Shown here: one piece after another, positions 36,140-46,310 of the stretch | Layout of the letters: the number at the start of each line of letters is the position of its first letter | How positions within the stretch are numbered: position 1 is the stretch's first letter | Made by a program: the position numbers and the translations under genes | Notes under the pieces: generated by a model | What the model was told of the DNA's origin: nothing | Database searches by the model: none | What the model saw: only the letters and a program-made list of their open reading frames with translations | NCBI GenBank assembly: GCA_012861695.1 | Contig: JAAOOA010000477.1 | Span: 186,001-250,000, forward strand | Length of the DNA: 64,000 nucleotides | Reading direction: 5' to 3' | Source of the DNA: Trematomus loennbergii | Lineage: Eukaryota; Chordata; Actinopteri; Perciformes; Nototheniidae

Positions 36140-36895
36140 TCCTTAACGCAATCATCAATAATCAGTCTATAAATCTGGCTATTGATGATATATGAACAAA
36201 CCACTCAGAGTACAGATGGGAGTGAAACTCATTTGGAGAAAAATAAAAAAGGCCTTGTATTGTGAATTTACATTTTGCAGTACACAGGTAATTAAGTAAA
36301 AAAATAGTAACTAATTCATATGACCACTTTTTGTATTAGATTCTAATTTAATCTGGCATTATTTAATGATAACATAGTAAGGAATCAAAATAGCCCAACC
36401 TTTCAAAACTGTCAACCAATGGTGACATACCTTCACCTGTTAGCGACACAATGCTTGAATAGCACGTTCTCTAACAGGGAGTTGGCTCAAGGAGTAAGAG
36501 GTTAAAATAAGGGCAGTGTCTGCAAGATTCAATACAACCTGTCTGCACTGAGTAAACTAAAATATGCTATGAGACAGTGAACAAATGTGCAATCTCATAG
36601 TACGTCCCAACACACACAATATGTCTAAGAATACTTCAGTTGTACTGTGTGAATGAGGTCAAAGGTTATATTTCAATGTGTGTTCATTGAATTATACTGG
36701 AAGTAGTGTATCAGGTTGTTTCTGTGCTGAATGACAAACTAATTGACTTAACAACTGAGTATTTGCACTTGTGAGGGATCTTAAAGTCTGTTGATAGATG
36801 CCTTACTGACTTTGACCTTTAAAAAACGAGAGCACAAAAAACCTCACTGACATTGAACTGTCTGACTGACTGAGTGCAAGTAGTGGAAGAAGTAT
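36140..36895 (+). other. Unit B tail
   Basis: AT-rich sequence near-identical to 675-1252, 50700-51450 and 63256-64000. No gene is seen. Confidence 0.65.
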
Positions 36896-37375
36896 TAAAG
36901 AGGCACTGTTATGCTTTTGGGGTTTCCCCTTTCCTGTAGTGTGTTCTGGAGGTTTGTGTGCATGTGAATGGTCTGCTAAATAATAAATATTACATCAAAA
37001 ATACTCAGATCTTGTACTTGAGTAAAAGTAGAAGTACCAGAGTGTAGGAATACTCTGTTACAGTAAAAGTCCTGCGTTCAAAATGTTCCTCAAGTAAAAG
37101 TAGAGAAGTATCTCATATCAGATCTGTAAGTAACTAAAGGTATTAAATACATGTAGTGGAGTAAAAGTACACCATTTACCTCTGAACTGAAGTGGAGTGG
37201 AAGTACAAAGTAGCAACAAATGGAAATACTAAAGTACAGGTTCCTCAAAATTGTGCTTAAGTACAGTACTTGAGTAAATCTACTTAGTTACTTCCCACGT
37301 CTGCTTCTCCTTTGCAGATAAAACTTGATTTAGTCTCGTACCGTAGTGATACACCTGAAAATGTGCATAATAGGG
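36896..37375. mobile_element. MITE without minisatellite, interrupted by a hAT-like repeat
   Basis: The left end AAAGAGGCACTGTTATGC and the right end CACCTGAAAATGTGCATAAT match the ends of the array-bearing MITE at 24975-27830. Part of the dispersed hAT-like repeat (37002-37302) is inserted. Only the last 10-15 bp of the 57-bp unit are present, showing the unamplified state. Confidence 0.65.
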
Positions 37376-38555
37376 CGCGGTTTCAGACCCGATGCATATA
37401 TAAATACACAAATGTTCCAAAACAAACATCTCTACCCCCGTTACAACACATGCTAGGTTAGCTAGCTAACTTGCAGCAGATCTGCAATAATATCTGAAGG
37501 AATCATGCGATCGCATTGTTAAAATAAGTCAGTAAACATTTTATTTTAGGTAAGTTTCCAACAACAGAGACAGTTGGCAACTTTATAATCCCTGAACATC
37601 ACTAAGTGCTCCGGTCCCAACTGTGTGCGTCACTTTTTAGGGTCCGTGTTGTTTATTTAGTTTCTTTATTTGCAGCGTTTTGTTCACTTTTAGTAAACGC
37701 TACACATGTTTCCTCAAGTTGGTGAAGATGTTTCTTCTGTGGTCCATTGTAACGCATTTGCACCTGTAGGCCACCGTAAGGAAAGCACGCTTAAATGGAA
37801 AATGTGACCCCATGCAGAAGTACATCCTGGTATTTTGGCACTTAAGGGATGTTAGTACTGCTTCTTCTAGAGTTATTAGAGCTATTGTTTCTGTTCATTT
37901 CACACACAGCATGCACACACAATACTACCATGTTCTTTAGCTTCAAGGTTATTTGTAGTTACATTTAATGTGTTGTAAATACTGTACATTTTTAATGCTA
38001 AATTGTTTCTTAAAAATACTTATTTTTATTTTCCTTATATATATTGTCGTGGCTTCCTTCCTTATTTTTCTATCAAGCCACTAGACGCCTTAAACAGACA
38101 TTTTTAACTCGTTTTCTTTCCTTTATCTTTGTGTTACTTACAGTTGAAGAGTTGCTTGGCCTCCGATGATTTTGATGATATGATGCGATGTGTTTGCTCA
38201 AAATAAAATAACAACTTGTACACATGCAACAAAGAAAAGAGGCCTTTACAATAGTCAAAACAAATAGGCAAAACTCAAATAAAATAACAAACAACTTAGG
38301 TGTTCTTTCTTTCTTGAAATATAACTTAATAACTTAAAGGGTAATTGAACGGTTAAAACTGTTCCTCGACGGCGTCTTTCTGACAGGTTGCTGCCCATCA
38401 CTGTCACTTAAAGGAGGCGCCGTGGGAATTGTAGTCTTTCATAGTGTGTTGACTACAGACGTCACGATTAGGTGGCCTTTCTTATAAAAACAAAATACTG
38501 GCTCTAACATATATACTTTGCAACTTATTTCTTTAGATTGTTTATGTCGCACCAC
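37376..38555. other. Unit C sequence, partly paralogous to the astacin intron of B
   Basis: 37376-38080 is unique within the window apart from a 75-bp likeness to 16490. 38085-38550 matches 27836-28290. No gene is seen. Confidence 0.5.
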
Positions 38556-38625
38556 CAGATACCAAAGCAGATTCCTTGTATGTTTAAACGTACCTGGCAA
38601 TAAACTTGATTCTGATTCTGATGCA
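38556..38625 (+). repeat. LINE 3' tail with GATTCT repeats, unit C
   Basis: Duplicate of 28291-28376. Confidence 0.65.
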
Positions 38626-38691
38626 TACTCTCTTATGCTTTGACCTCTTCTGTCTGGCCTTATATGAAGACAATTAAAGGACACGAACAAC

Positions 38692-38928
38692 ATGGCCTCT
38701 CTTCTGCCTGAAAGTAAAAGCAGTTCTGACATGTTGACGTTGTTCCCTCAGATATCTGCCTCTGAGAGAGAGAGTCCCGACGTGTCGCCTCAGGGCAGAG
38801 AGAGAGACAAAGATTTCAGAGACGTGTCCATCACTGAGGAGCGGGAGGAATGTGGGAGATCAGGATGGAGACGGTTGAGATTGACTTTCACTGATCGACA
38901 GACGAGGAAAGAGCCACACATGACTTGA
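38692..38928 (+). other. Unrecognised 78-codon open stretch
   Basis: Starts MASLLPESKSSSDMLTLFPQ and ends RKEPHMT and a stop. It is rich in charged residues and Ser, with no recognised domain. The ATG is preceded by CACGAACAAC. It lies in the part of unit C that corresponds to an astacin intron in unit B. A single frame difference separates it from 28441-28679. It may be the first exon of a small gene or a chance open frame. Confidence 0.25.
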
Positions 38929-39702
38929 AAAGGAAAGTTACATTAGCTTGAAAATGCTTTTGTGTCCTCCCTGCTGTATTGTCTTCCTTTAAAATAGAAA
39001 ATGTTCTTTTGTTTGTGCTTCAGTTGTGTTTATTTACACTGCATACGATCTTTAAGAAGGATCACTGTGTAGATGACACTGAGGATGATTTTGCAGCAAT
39101 GTTTTAAATAGTATGTGAACATAAATGTGTTATTTCACTTGTTTTTCAGTGGCATTTCTGGATTGAGGCGTACATTTGAAACTTCTCATTAAAGTAAATG
39201 CTGATTTTCCATTTCCATTCTGAGGGAAACACAATAGTTTTAGTGGTGATGCTTAAATACCTGTGTCATTAAAGCAGTTCTGTAAAGGTGTGTTAGCAGG
39301 TCTCTCCATGTGAACTGTGAGGATGTGTCGCCCCCTAGTGGACAAACATCTACACTACATGCAGTCAAGATTTTTACTGTAGTTACATTCTGAGGTACTT
39401 TATTTTGATCTTGAATATGTTTTTATGTATTAATTTCATTCAAATAAAGTATACTGTGTTATTACCCCTGTCATTCATTCTATCAGAGTCCTTTCTGTAC
39501 AAAGCCATCGTTGTTCATTCATTAAAAGCCGAGCAACGATCTGCAGAATGAAGCTGTTAATCAATATCAACATTAAACGTTCAAACACCTTCTTCTTTTT
39601 TTGGAGTATCGGAAGAAAGATGTGGAAAATCATCTTCACATTATTGAGGTTTTAATAAAGAAAATACCTTTTATTCCTCGATTAGAGTTAATGTCCTCCT
39701 TA
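38929..39702. other. Unit C sequence left of the Harbinger nest
   Basis: Paralogous to 28680-29420 and, at its right end, to 2510-2555. No gene is seen. Confidence 0.6.
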
Positions 39703-40012
39703 GCGCGTTCACACCGGAGTACTTTTCACCGTACTTTTCGCGTTTAGTTCCGTGAGTACCCCTTATGTCGCGTTCACACCAAAAATCGTACTTAATCTCG
39801 GGTACTTTTACCCCCATTTTTAGAGCCCGCTGGGAGAGCGTACTTTTCTGTGGGTGAAAAGTGCCCCAAAAGTGCCCCAGTGCTGATTGGCTGGGCGAAT
39901 TGCAAACCACGCCCGTACAACTGTGAAAATGTTGTGTGGAGACGCCATTGTTTTTCCTCGCTACAAAAACCCAACGCCGTTTTTGTTTTTGAAAGCAGTT
40001 ATGGCAAGCATC

Positions 40013-41432
40013 AAGAAATGATGAGGAGGTGTCGGCGCTTCTGGAGATCTACGCCGAGGACGCGACCCAGGGAATGCTACTGAAGCCAGTTCAGTAGCTT
40101 TCACTCGACCTGGGAATCGTGCACAGCCGGCTAAAAATAAAGAAACTCAGGACTACAAACGGCGGATTCAGTGGCCAACGATGACTACCACGACGAAGGT
40201 AAAATCAACTACATGCACTGGGGTTTTAATCTGCACAATAATGGTCTCAGATGTACTTTTATTTGCTCAGTAGATCAAGCTAGCCATGCTAGGCTGAATA
40301 GGCTAACACCGGCCCCGAGCTAGCTACATCTAGCTAGCTAGATATTCTCGGCCGCTATGAAAACGTTTTGACTTGTGAATAACTGTGCAGTGTTTCTGTA
40401 ATTTGCTTCACTAACTCATGGCACTAATCGTCTGTTTCAGGCGAGGATGGACAACTCTCGGGATTGGAAACAAGCGAGCTTTGCATTCTAGATCACAGCG
40501 CTGGTCGTCCTCCTTACCAGCAACCAAACGCAAAGGTACACACACTGTAACTTTGTCTTGAAAGAACGTTACGCATCGAACTGATGTTCACAATCATGTT
40601 TATTTCATAATATTCATCATATTTTATGTTTAACTTGCCTCAACAACATTAAACAAAGTTCAAGCATACATGAAGCACTCTTCAAAAAGGAACAATCCTC
40701 CGTGTTTGAACCTCTTAAATCGCTGCATAGCCGATTTATTTGGACTGGATTATCCCAGAGAGGCTAAACATTCTTTATAACACAGTTTCAGATTTGTGAA
40801 ACCTTTAATTCTATTTGTGAAAATACAAAAAAGAGAGATTTTAGTGCTTTTTCGCATCCTGGCCACATTAGACCAGGTCCTGATCTAAAACCACTATACC
40901 TAGACTCATCAAATCTGGACTGGATTATCCCAGAGAGTCAAAAGATTCTTTATAACACAGTTTCAGATTTGTGAAACCTTAATTCTATTTGTAAAAATAC
41001 AAAAAAGGGAGATTTCAGTGCTTTTTTACATGTAGACCACATTAGACCAGGTCCTGATCTAAAACCACTATACCTAGACTCATCAAATCTGGACTGGATT
41101 ATCCCAGAGAGGCTAAACATTCTTTATAACACAGTTTCAGATTTGTGAAACCTTAATTCTATTTGTGAAAATACCAAAAAAACATTCCTAGTATGTTGTA
41201 AAACTACATGGCGACTAAACAGATCTTGTATCTTGCTTATTTTCCCCTCTTAGGAAAGCGGACACGGGATGCGAATTTCTTTGACACCGCCCAGGCGTTG
41301 GAGGACCGGCGTGCCGTGGTGAAAGAGTCGATGCACGGGGATCAGATGGTGCTGTTCACCAAGGCCCAGGAAACGGAGGACAAGATGCTCACCAGTTCAT
41401 TTTATATTATTGTTATTACTGTTATTATATAG
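40013..41432 (+). pseudogene. Harbinger Myb/SANT-like accessory gene (outer element)
   Basis: Three exon-like pieces can be seen. The first, at 40020-40090, reads NDEEVSALLEIYAEDATQG, a trihelix/SANT-like block, with an early stop before it. The second is at 40441-40532 (acceptor CTGTTTCAG, donor AAAG|gtacac) and encodes EDGQLSGLETSELCILD. The third is at about 41254-41400 (after CCCTCTTAG) and encodes DTAQALEDRRAVVKESMHGD, a typical C-terminal helix of these proteins. In PIF/Harbinger elements this DNA-binding partner carries the transposase to the nucleus and to the ends of the element. Stops and indels make this copy non-functional. Confidence 0.65.
40741..41185 (+). repeat. About 175-bp tandem repeat, 2.5 copies
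   Basis: The phrase TGGACTGGATTATCCCAGAG recurs at 40741, 40916 and 41090, with spacings of 175 and 174 bp. The repeat lies in an intron of the Myb-like Harbinger gene. Confidence 0.9.
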
Positions 41433-41888
41433 TCTTGATACAACTGACACTTTATTTTATATTGATAATGTTAATTTACATGTACAACTTCTATTTTATT
41501 TACATTAAAAATGTGAACTTCTATTTACTGTTAAACAGATCCTGTAGCTTGCTTATTTCTCCTGACACTTTATCTTTAGTGACCGTAGCATCCTATACAT
41601 CACATGTAAGTGATTATTCTGATACCATCATGTTTCATCGGTTATAAACTGGCAAAGCTTTATTTGTCATTTATTTATCATCAATGTTGCAACCTTGTGG
41701 AGGAATGGCAGGGGCACATACACAAATATGATAATTTATATCATTTTAAATATTATTTGACCTAAAACTAAATGTTTTTATGATTGTCCTCTGAGGAGGA
41801 CATGGGGATTTGCAAACTTTTAATTCCCCCCCCCCATTTTACACAACACAAAATGGAGTCCACTATGGGCCGAAACTAACATGTATGT

Positions 41889-42425
41889 TTATGGCAGACG
41901 GATGCAGTGGGTCTCAGGAAGATAAATAATAACGGTGGGTTTGCTGCTGAGCCTATTTACTGTGCATACAACACACCTGGCACAGTTTATTGTTATTATA
42001 TTGCCACACTGTACACTATTGTAATGTTGCCTGTCTTGACTGGAAAATAAAAGAGAAACAAAAGCACTGTACAAAAGATCATCTTTATTGTCAAAATGTT
42101 TACAATTTACACGCTGTTCAGATGCCTCATAAAGCTGGGTCGCCGGTAAGGCAGTCCATTCGTCCCTGTACTCATTACTTTCACAAAGGTTATGTAATAT
42201 GCAACATGCTGCCACCTGGAATGTGATCTTGTCCATCTTGCAGTCGTTTCTTTTCATCAAGCACCGCCACCTGCCCTTCAGTCTGCCAAAAGCGTTCTCC
42301 ACCACCACTCGTGCTCGGCTTGTTTTGTTATTGTACGCAAGTTGCTCAGGCTGCATTAACTCAGTTACAAAGCTGTATAACATGAGCACAAACAGCACAA
42401 CTTCAGTCGACTCCATCTCCATCAT
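41889..42425 (-). pseudogene. HARBI1-like transposase, internally deleted
   Basis: The frame starts MMEMESTEVVLFVLMLYSFV close to the right inverted repeat, as expected for the N-terminus. It then jumps to the C-terminal DDE_4 block SRARVVVENAFGRLKGRWRC, followed by FQVAACCILHNLCE. The middle of the protein, including most of the DDE catalytic residues, is missing, so the gene is a deletion derivative. It is transcribed toward the Myb-like gene, the usual convergent layout of Harbinger elements. Confidence 0.85.
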
Positions 42426-42503
42426 GTCTGAGGTCGGAAGGTAAACAACAGACGCCTAATGTACAGCGAGTGGGTGGGCGTCGCAGTATACGCGGGAAGT
42501 TTT

Positions 42504-42632
42504 TCTTCTTCTTCTTCTCTTGTTTTGCAGCGGATTGCAAACAACTTTAAGGTGCATACCGCCACCTACTGTACTCGCCGTGGTGAAGTGGTTTGTGGCC
42601 TGCCAGTAAAGCCAAAGCAGAAGAAGAAGAAG
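42504..42632. repeat. Small foldback repeat with (TTC)n/(GAA)n ends
   Basis: TTCTTCTTCTTC at the left and AGAAGAAGAAG at the right enclose GGTGCATACCGCCACCTACT. This is a common small fish repeat with complementary ends, inserted near the right end of the outer Harbinger element. Confidence 0.65.
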
Positions 42633-42984
42633 TGACGTCAGCGGCTCATTTGCGTAATCTTCCCTCAGGGAAAAGTACTCCGGTGTGAACGCGATCTGTA
42701 CTAATGGCGCGTTTCCACTACAGCGCGCAGCCCGGTTTAAGAGGGCTGTGACGTCAGCGGCCCGTTTGTGGTTGCGTTTCCACTTGGCCTAGTACCGGCC
42801 GGCGGGTCCTAATTCCACAGTTTTTCTGGCCTCATAAAATCGTGGGGCCAGGGCCAAGACAACCGGGCTGAGTTTGTGACGTCAACGCTCTCGGCTGCTG
42901 ATTGGTCGGAGAGAATCGTCACAATCTTGCGCGCGATAATCCATTTTTACAAACAGCATTTTTGTTAACAGAGGAGCTACAACA

Positions 42985-43680
42985 ATGGCAAAGAAAAGCA
43001 CACCATGGTCGGTCGAGGAAGTGACGACGTCCATTATATTGCAGATGATAAGGTCCCAGCGGGTGCTCGACGGGACAACTCGCAATATCAAAGTCTTTCA
43101 GGAGGTCTCTACACAGACACTGCTCTCCAACGGCGTTACTGGAGTGTCATGGTACGTTTTTGCTAACGCTCTGTTATTTGCTTGAAAGCTTTGTGTCCCT
43201 GCTTTGTGTCCCTATCTGTTCTAAAGCTCACTTCTAACAATAAGTCTATTTTATCCTTACATTTATGTTCGACAACCCATGCTTTTATGGAGCCCCGAAG
43301 GCTAGCTAGGCAGATAGCATTAGCGAGAGCTATTGTTTGCTAACACCATATATGCCATTGTTTACGTTCAGTTTGTCTTTTCTATAGTTGTTGTTGCTAT
43401 TTATAGTATTGTGCTGCAGTAGTTTGTGGAATTTACAAGTCATGTTTCTGTTCAGATGATTACATTGGGACTAGCGAGGAGGAACAGTTCCGAACAACGT
43501 CCTCTGCATCAACAGCACAAACCGAGGAGGAGAGGATCTGGCCCTGCAGGAACGGCAACTGGCCCAGCAGAATCATGCCATGTCTTATCTTATTGCTTGT
43601 TGATAAATAATTGCACCCACCAGCGATCACACAGAAAGATGGCATCATCTAGGCGTCCTCTGCAGTCAGAAATATCATAA
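42985..43680 (+). pseudogene. Harbinger Myb/SANT-like accessory gene (inner element)
   Basis: Exon 1 (42985-43151) encodes MAKKSTPWSVEEVTTSIILQ followed by LDGTTRNIKVFQEVS, the trihelix-type DNA-binding fold, and ends near TGGTACG. A second exon begins after TTCTGTTCAG (43456) and encodes a Ser/Glu-rich acidic stretch and, in the adjacent frame, LALQERQLAQQNHAMSY, a C-terminal coiled coil typical of the family. A frame change separates the two halves. The usual middle exons are missing. Confidence 0.7.
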
Positions 43681-43974
43681 ACACCATCGTCCACAAGCAC
43701 TGTACAGGGGTTTATGGATTTAAGAGAATACTTATCACAGTGAAACCTTTATCATCTGTTGCAATTAAAGCAAATAAGAGAATAAATACTTGGTTAATAA
43801 TACATTTTAACTCTTTAGCAGGACAACTCTGCATACTGTTTGAAATTGAGTTTGCTAGCTTGAGGTCCTCCTCTAAAACATAACATTACATATTTTTGTA
43901 ATGGTATTAAGAATACATGATAAATACATGTAGTAAAAATTACTCAATTGTAATACCCTCGTTGTGCTAGACTC

Positions 43975-44195
43975 AAACACATTGCTTATATATTTCAAAG
44001 AGAAGAGAACAAAGAAAACACCTATACAAAGAGAGCGGTGCACAGCGCTTAATATTTACTTGCACTATATTTCTGTTGATCTGGGTTATTGTGTTGCACT
44101 GTTGGAGGAGCCTGTGACCTAAGATGTTCATTGTCATAACTACACTGTAGCTATGTTCGTATGACAAAATAAAAAACCTTGAACCTTGAGGGTGT
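43975..44195 (+). repeat. LINE 3' end fragment
   Basis: Ends with GACAAAATAAAAAACCTTGA followed by ACCTTGAG, a typical non-LTR retrotransposon tail. It is inserted in the inner Harbinger element. No coding part is present. Confidence 0.55.
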
Positions 44196-44536
44196 GTCTT
44201 TCAGACAAACCATCATAATCATATTATTTATGCTGTGGATACTTTAGCCTCCATCCATGTTAACAATTTTTTACACTTGCATTTATGAATATAGTTCTGT
44301 TGTGTTTTACACTTTTGTATTTATGTTTTATAGTTTGCTTTGATATTTGCTTAATTTATTAGATTATTATTATTATGGGGCAGTACTGGTGCTTGAAATT
44401 CAAATATTTACTAAATAGTCAATTCTGATAACATTTTTTTGGTTTAAATAATTTGACAAACACATGTATGTGAAAAAGAAAGATGTATTTATGTTCAATA
44501 CAATACAATGAATATTTAGGTATTACATTATACATT

Positions 44537-45110
44537 CTAGGTATTCAGGTAGCGCATCAGACCCTCTCGTATGTCCCTGCCCTCCTCTGCACCTTGTGCC
44601 ACTGCTACCCCTGGTAGACGTAGGTTTTCCTCAGGCATCCTGAAGTTCTCCACCCACTGAGTGTGTGTGAAAGATGGAACATCCCATTCCACCACTCGGT
44701 AGCTCGGTCGAGCATCCAAACACATGGTCTAAGGCGGCGACGTAACTTCTGAAACACAAACAAAAGCATACTATTTTAATACGTAAAAGTGGTAGCTACA
44801 ATTAATTAAATACTTGAAATACTTTGGTCGTATAGGGAGCGTGAGCCTAAACACATTGCTAGTTAGCGAACGTTAGCTTACCAAGTAGCATTGTAGTTAG
44901 TAGTGATTCGAGTCGTCCTGTAGTCTCTGCGGCGTAGGGGACTGCCCGAACTCTCGCGTCAGCTTCTTCTATACCTCGTCTTGCTATACGTCGCCTCTTT
45001 CGAAACAACTCTTGTCTATTTCTGTGATAATAACCACAGCAAAAAACAAGCAAACGATCGCTTTCATCTCCACATCCTCCATTGTTGTGTCGCATTGAAG
45101 ATGACGTCAA
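44537..45110 (-). pseudogene. Harbinger transposase, catalytic core deleted
   Basis: Exon 1 (45110-44880) encodes a basic N-terminal region with RNRQELFRKRRRIARRGIEE and ends at a donor near 44880. Exon 2 starts after TTTGTGTTTCAG (about 44750) and carries DVPSFTHTQWVENFRM in one frame, with the preceding RATEWWNG in another, so there is a frameshift. It then passes directly to GRDIREGLMRYLNT, which resembles the extreme C-terminus of the family. The DDE core between them is absent. This matches an abortive-gap-repair type internal deletion. Confidence 0.75.
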
Positions 45111-45391
45111 GGCAGTTTTAAGCAGCGTCGCTCCGCCTACACTGCATTACTATAGATACTACCCAGTTCCTAAACTGTAATGGAAACGCGCCATTAAGTG
45201 AGCTGGTCCTAACGAGGCCAATCGCGCCCAGCCATACCGAGCGGGGCGAGCGAGGCCGTGTAGTGGAAACGCGCCATAAGTGCCCTGGGGTTAAAAGCGC
45301 CGGGGCTCTTAGTGCCGGAACTAAGTACAGGAAAGTACTTGGTGTGAACGCGGCTAACACTCAGAGCTAACCTGCATGCAGGAAGCAGGAA

Positions 45392-45439
45392 AACTCGTGG
45401 AAGGAAGTCAGCCGCGCTCGATGATGCGCTCACGAGAAG
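45392..45439 (-). pseudogene. Astacin exon remnant, unit C
   Basis: The acceptor CTCAG and the first codons (SRER) match the exon at 30469-30586. Small losses and an in-frame TGA follow within about 12 codons, and the last two-thirds of the exon is gone. It is the only astacin coding trace in unit C. Confidence 0.7.
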
Positions 45440-45511
45440 CTGAGGAGAAAGAAACAAAGCAGCTGTGGTTCAATGGAGGTCAAAGGTCCATTCAGGTTCT
45501 TAGACTTTCCT

Positions 45512-46016
45512 CAGAGGTGGGAGAAATACCATACTCTTTATCTGGTACTTGAGTAAAAGTAGAAATACTCAGATCTTGTACTTGAGTAAAAGTGGAAGTA
45601 CTCAGATCTTGTAATTGAGTAAAAGTAGAAGTACCAGAGTGTAGGAATACTCAGTTACAATAAAAGTCCTGCATTCAAAATGTTACTCAATTAAAAGTAG
45701 AAAAGTATTATCATCAAAATATAGTTAAAGTAGCGACAGTAAAAGTAGTCGTTGTGCAGATTGGTCCATTTCAGAATAATATATATGATATGTTTTATAA
45801 TGATTGATCATTAAAGTGTTCTCAAAGCTGGTAAAGGTGCAGCTAGTGTGAATGACTTTGTATACTGCAGGGTAGCTTGTGAATTTACTCCAGGTGGAAC
45901 TAAAGTCTGATTTAACACTTGATTATATTTCACATCATTAATCCAGATCTGTAAAGTAACTAAAGGTATTAATTACATTTAGTAGTAAAAGTAAACACAT
46001 GGCACTTAAGTACAGA
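45512..46016 (+). repeat. Dispersed hAT-like non-autonomous repeat, unit C
   Basis: Same family as 30661-31089, with an extra duplication of the AGTACTTGAGTAAAAGT part at the left end. In this unit it is followed almost directly by the TRIM promoter: the about 400-bp conserved upstream segment is missing. Confidence 0.75.
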
Positions 46017-46292
46017 CCTATTTTCAACAGGAAATGTTTCACCATCTGCTCTTAAACAGGGACCATAACACATCGTTGTGAAATATAGCTATAAATCTCC
46101 AGATGTGTAAAGAGATGTCCTTTATGTATTGAGAACATATTCCTACTTATGCTCAATACACTATTTGAAAAGCCTCTTGGATCAGCTGTAAAATGCATCA
46201 TCAACAAAGTTAAATAACAAGCCTCAACAGTTCTTCCTCCACTCCCTCTTGGCAAACTGCCACTGAGAGGTGGAACCACACTGTAAGAGAAG

Positions 46293-46310
46293 AGTTTCCA
46301 TTTCCCAGAA
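46293..46310 (+). promoter_or_regulatory. ISRE overlapping a GAS site, TRIM copy 3
   Basis: AGTTTCCATTTCCC (46293-46306) fits the ISRE consensus AGTTTCNNTTTC exactly. TTCCCAGAA (46302-46310) fits TTCNNNGAA. Both lie just upstream of non-coding exon 1, which ends at 46436. Confidence 0.6.

Larger units (their letters stand above)
42705..45276. mobile_element. PIF/Harbinger element with TAA target duplication
   Basis: The left end TGGCGCGTTTCCACTACA and its complement at the right end, closing at 45276, are flanked by TAA on both sides (42702-42704 and 45277-45279), the 3-bp TWA target of Harbinger. Joining the flanks reconstitutes the interior of the surrounding element. It carries a Myb/SANT-like gene on the plus strand and a transposase remnant on the minus strand. 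Confidence 0.9.
39703..45353. mobile_element. Nest of PIF/Harbinger-type transposons
   Basis: The left end GCGTTCACACCGGAGTACTT (about 39705) recurs as its complement at 42673-42692, and a related end (complement of AGTACTTGGTGTGAACGC) closes the nest near 45353. A further copy of GCGTTCACACC lies at 39775. At least two elements are present: an outer one with a Myb/SANT-like gene and a transposase fragment (39.7-42.7 kb), and a clean inner one at 42705-45276. A third, non-autonomous layer is possible. The nest replaced about 0.9 kb of unit sequence that held the astacin zinc-site exon. Confidence 0.85.

Noticed and set aside
39703..45353. A single composite host gene spanning the Myb-like and nuclease-like frames
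   Set aside because: The frames lie between inverted repeats with a TAA target duplication and on opposite strands, the standard Harbinger layout, and both transposases are deleted.
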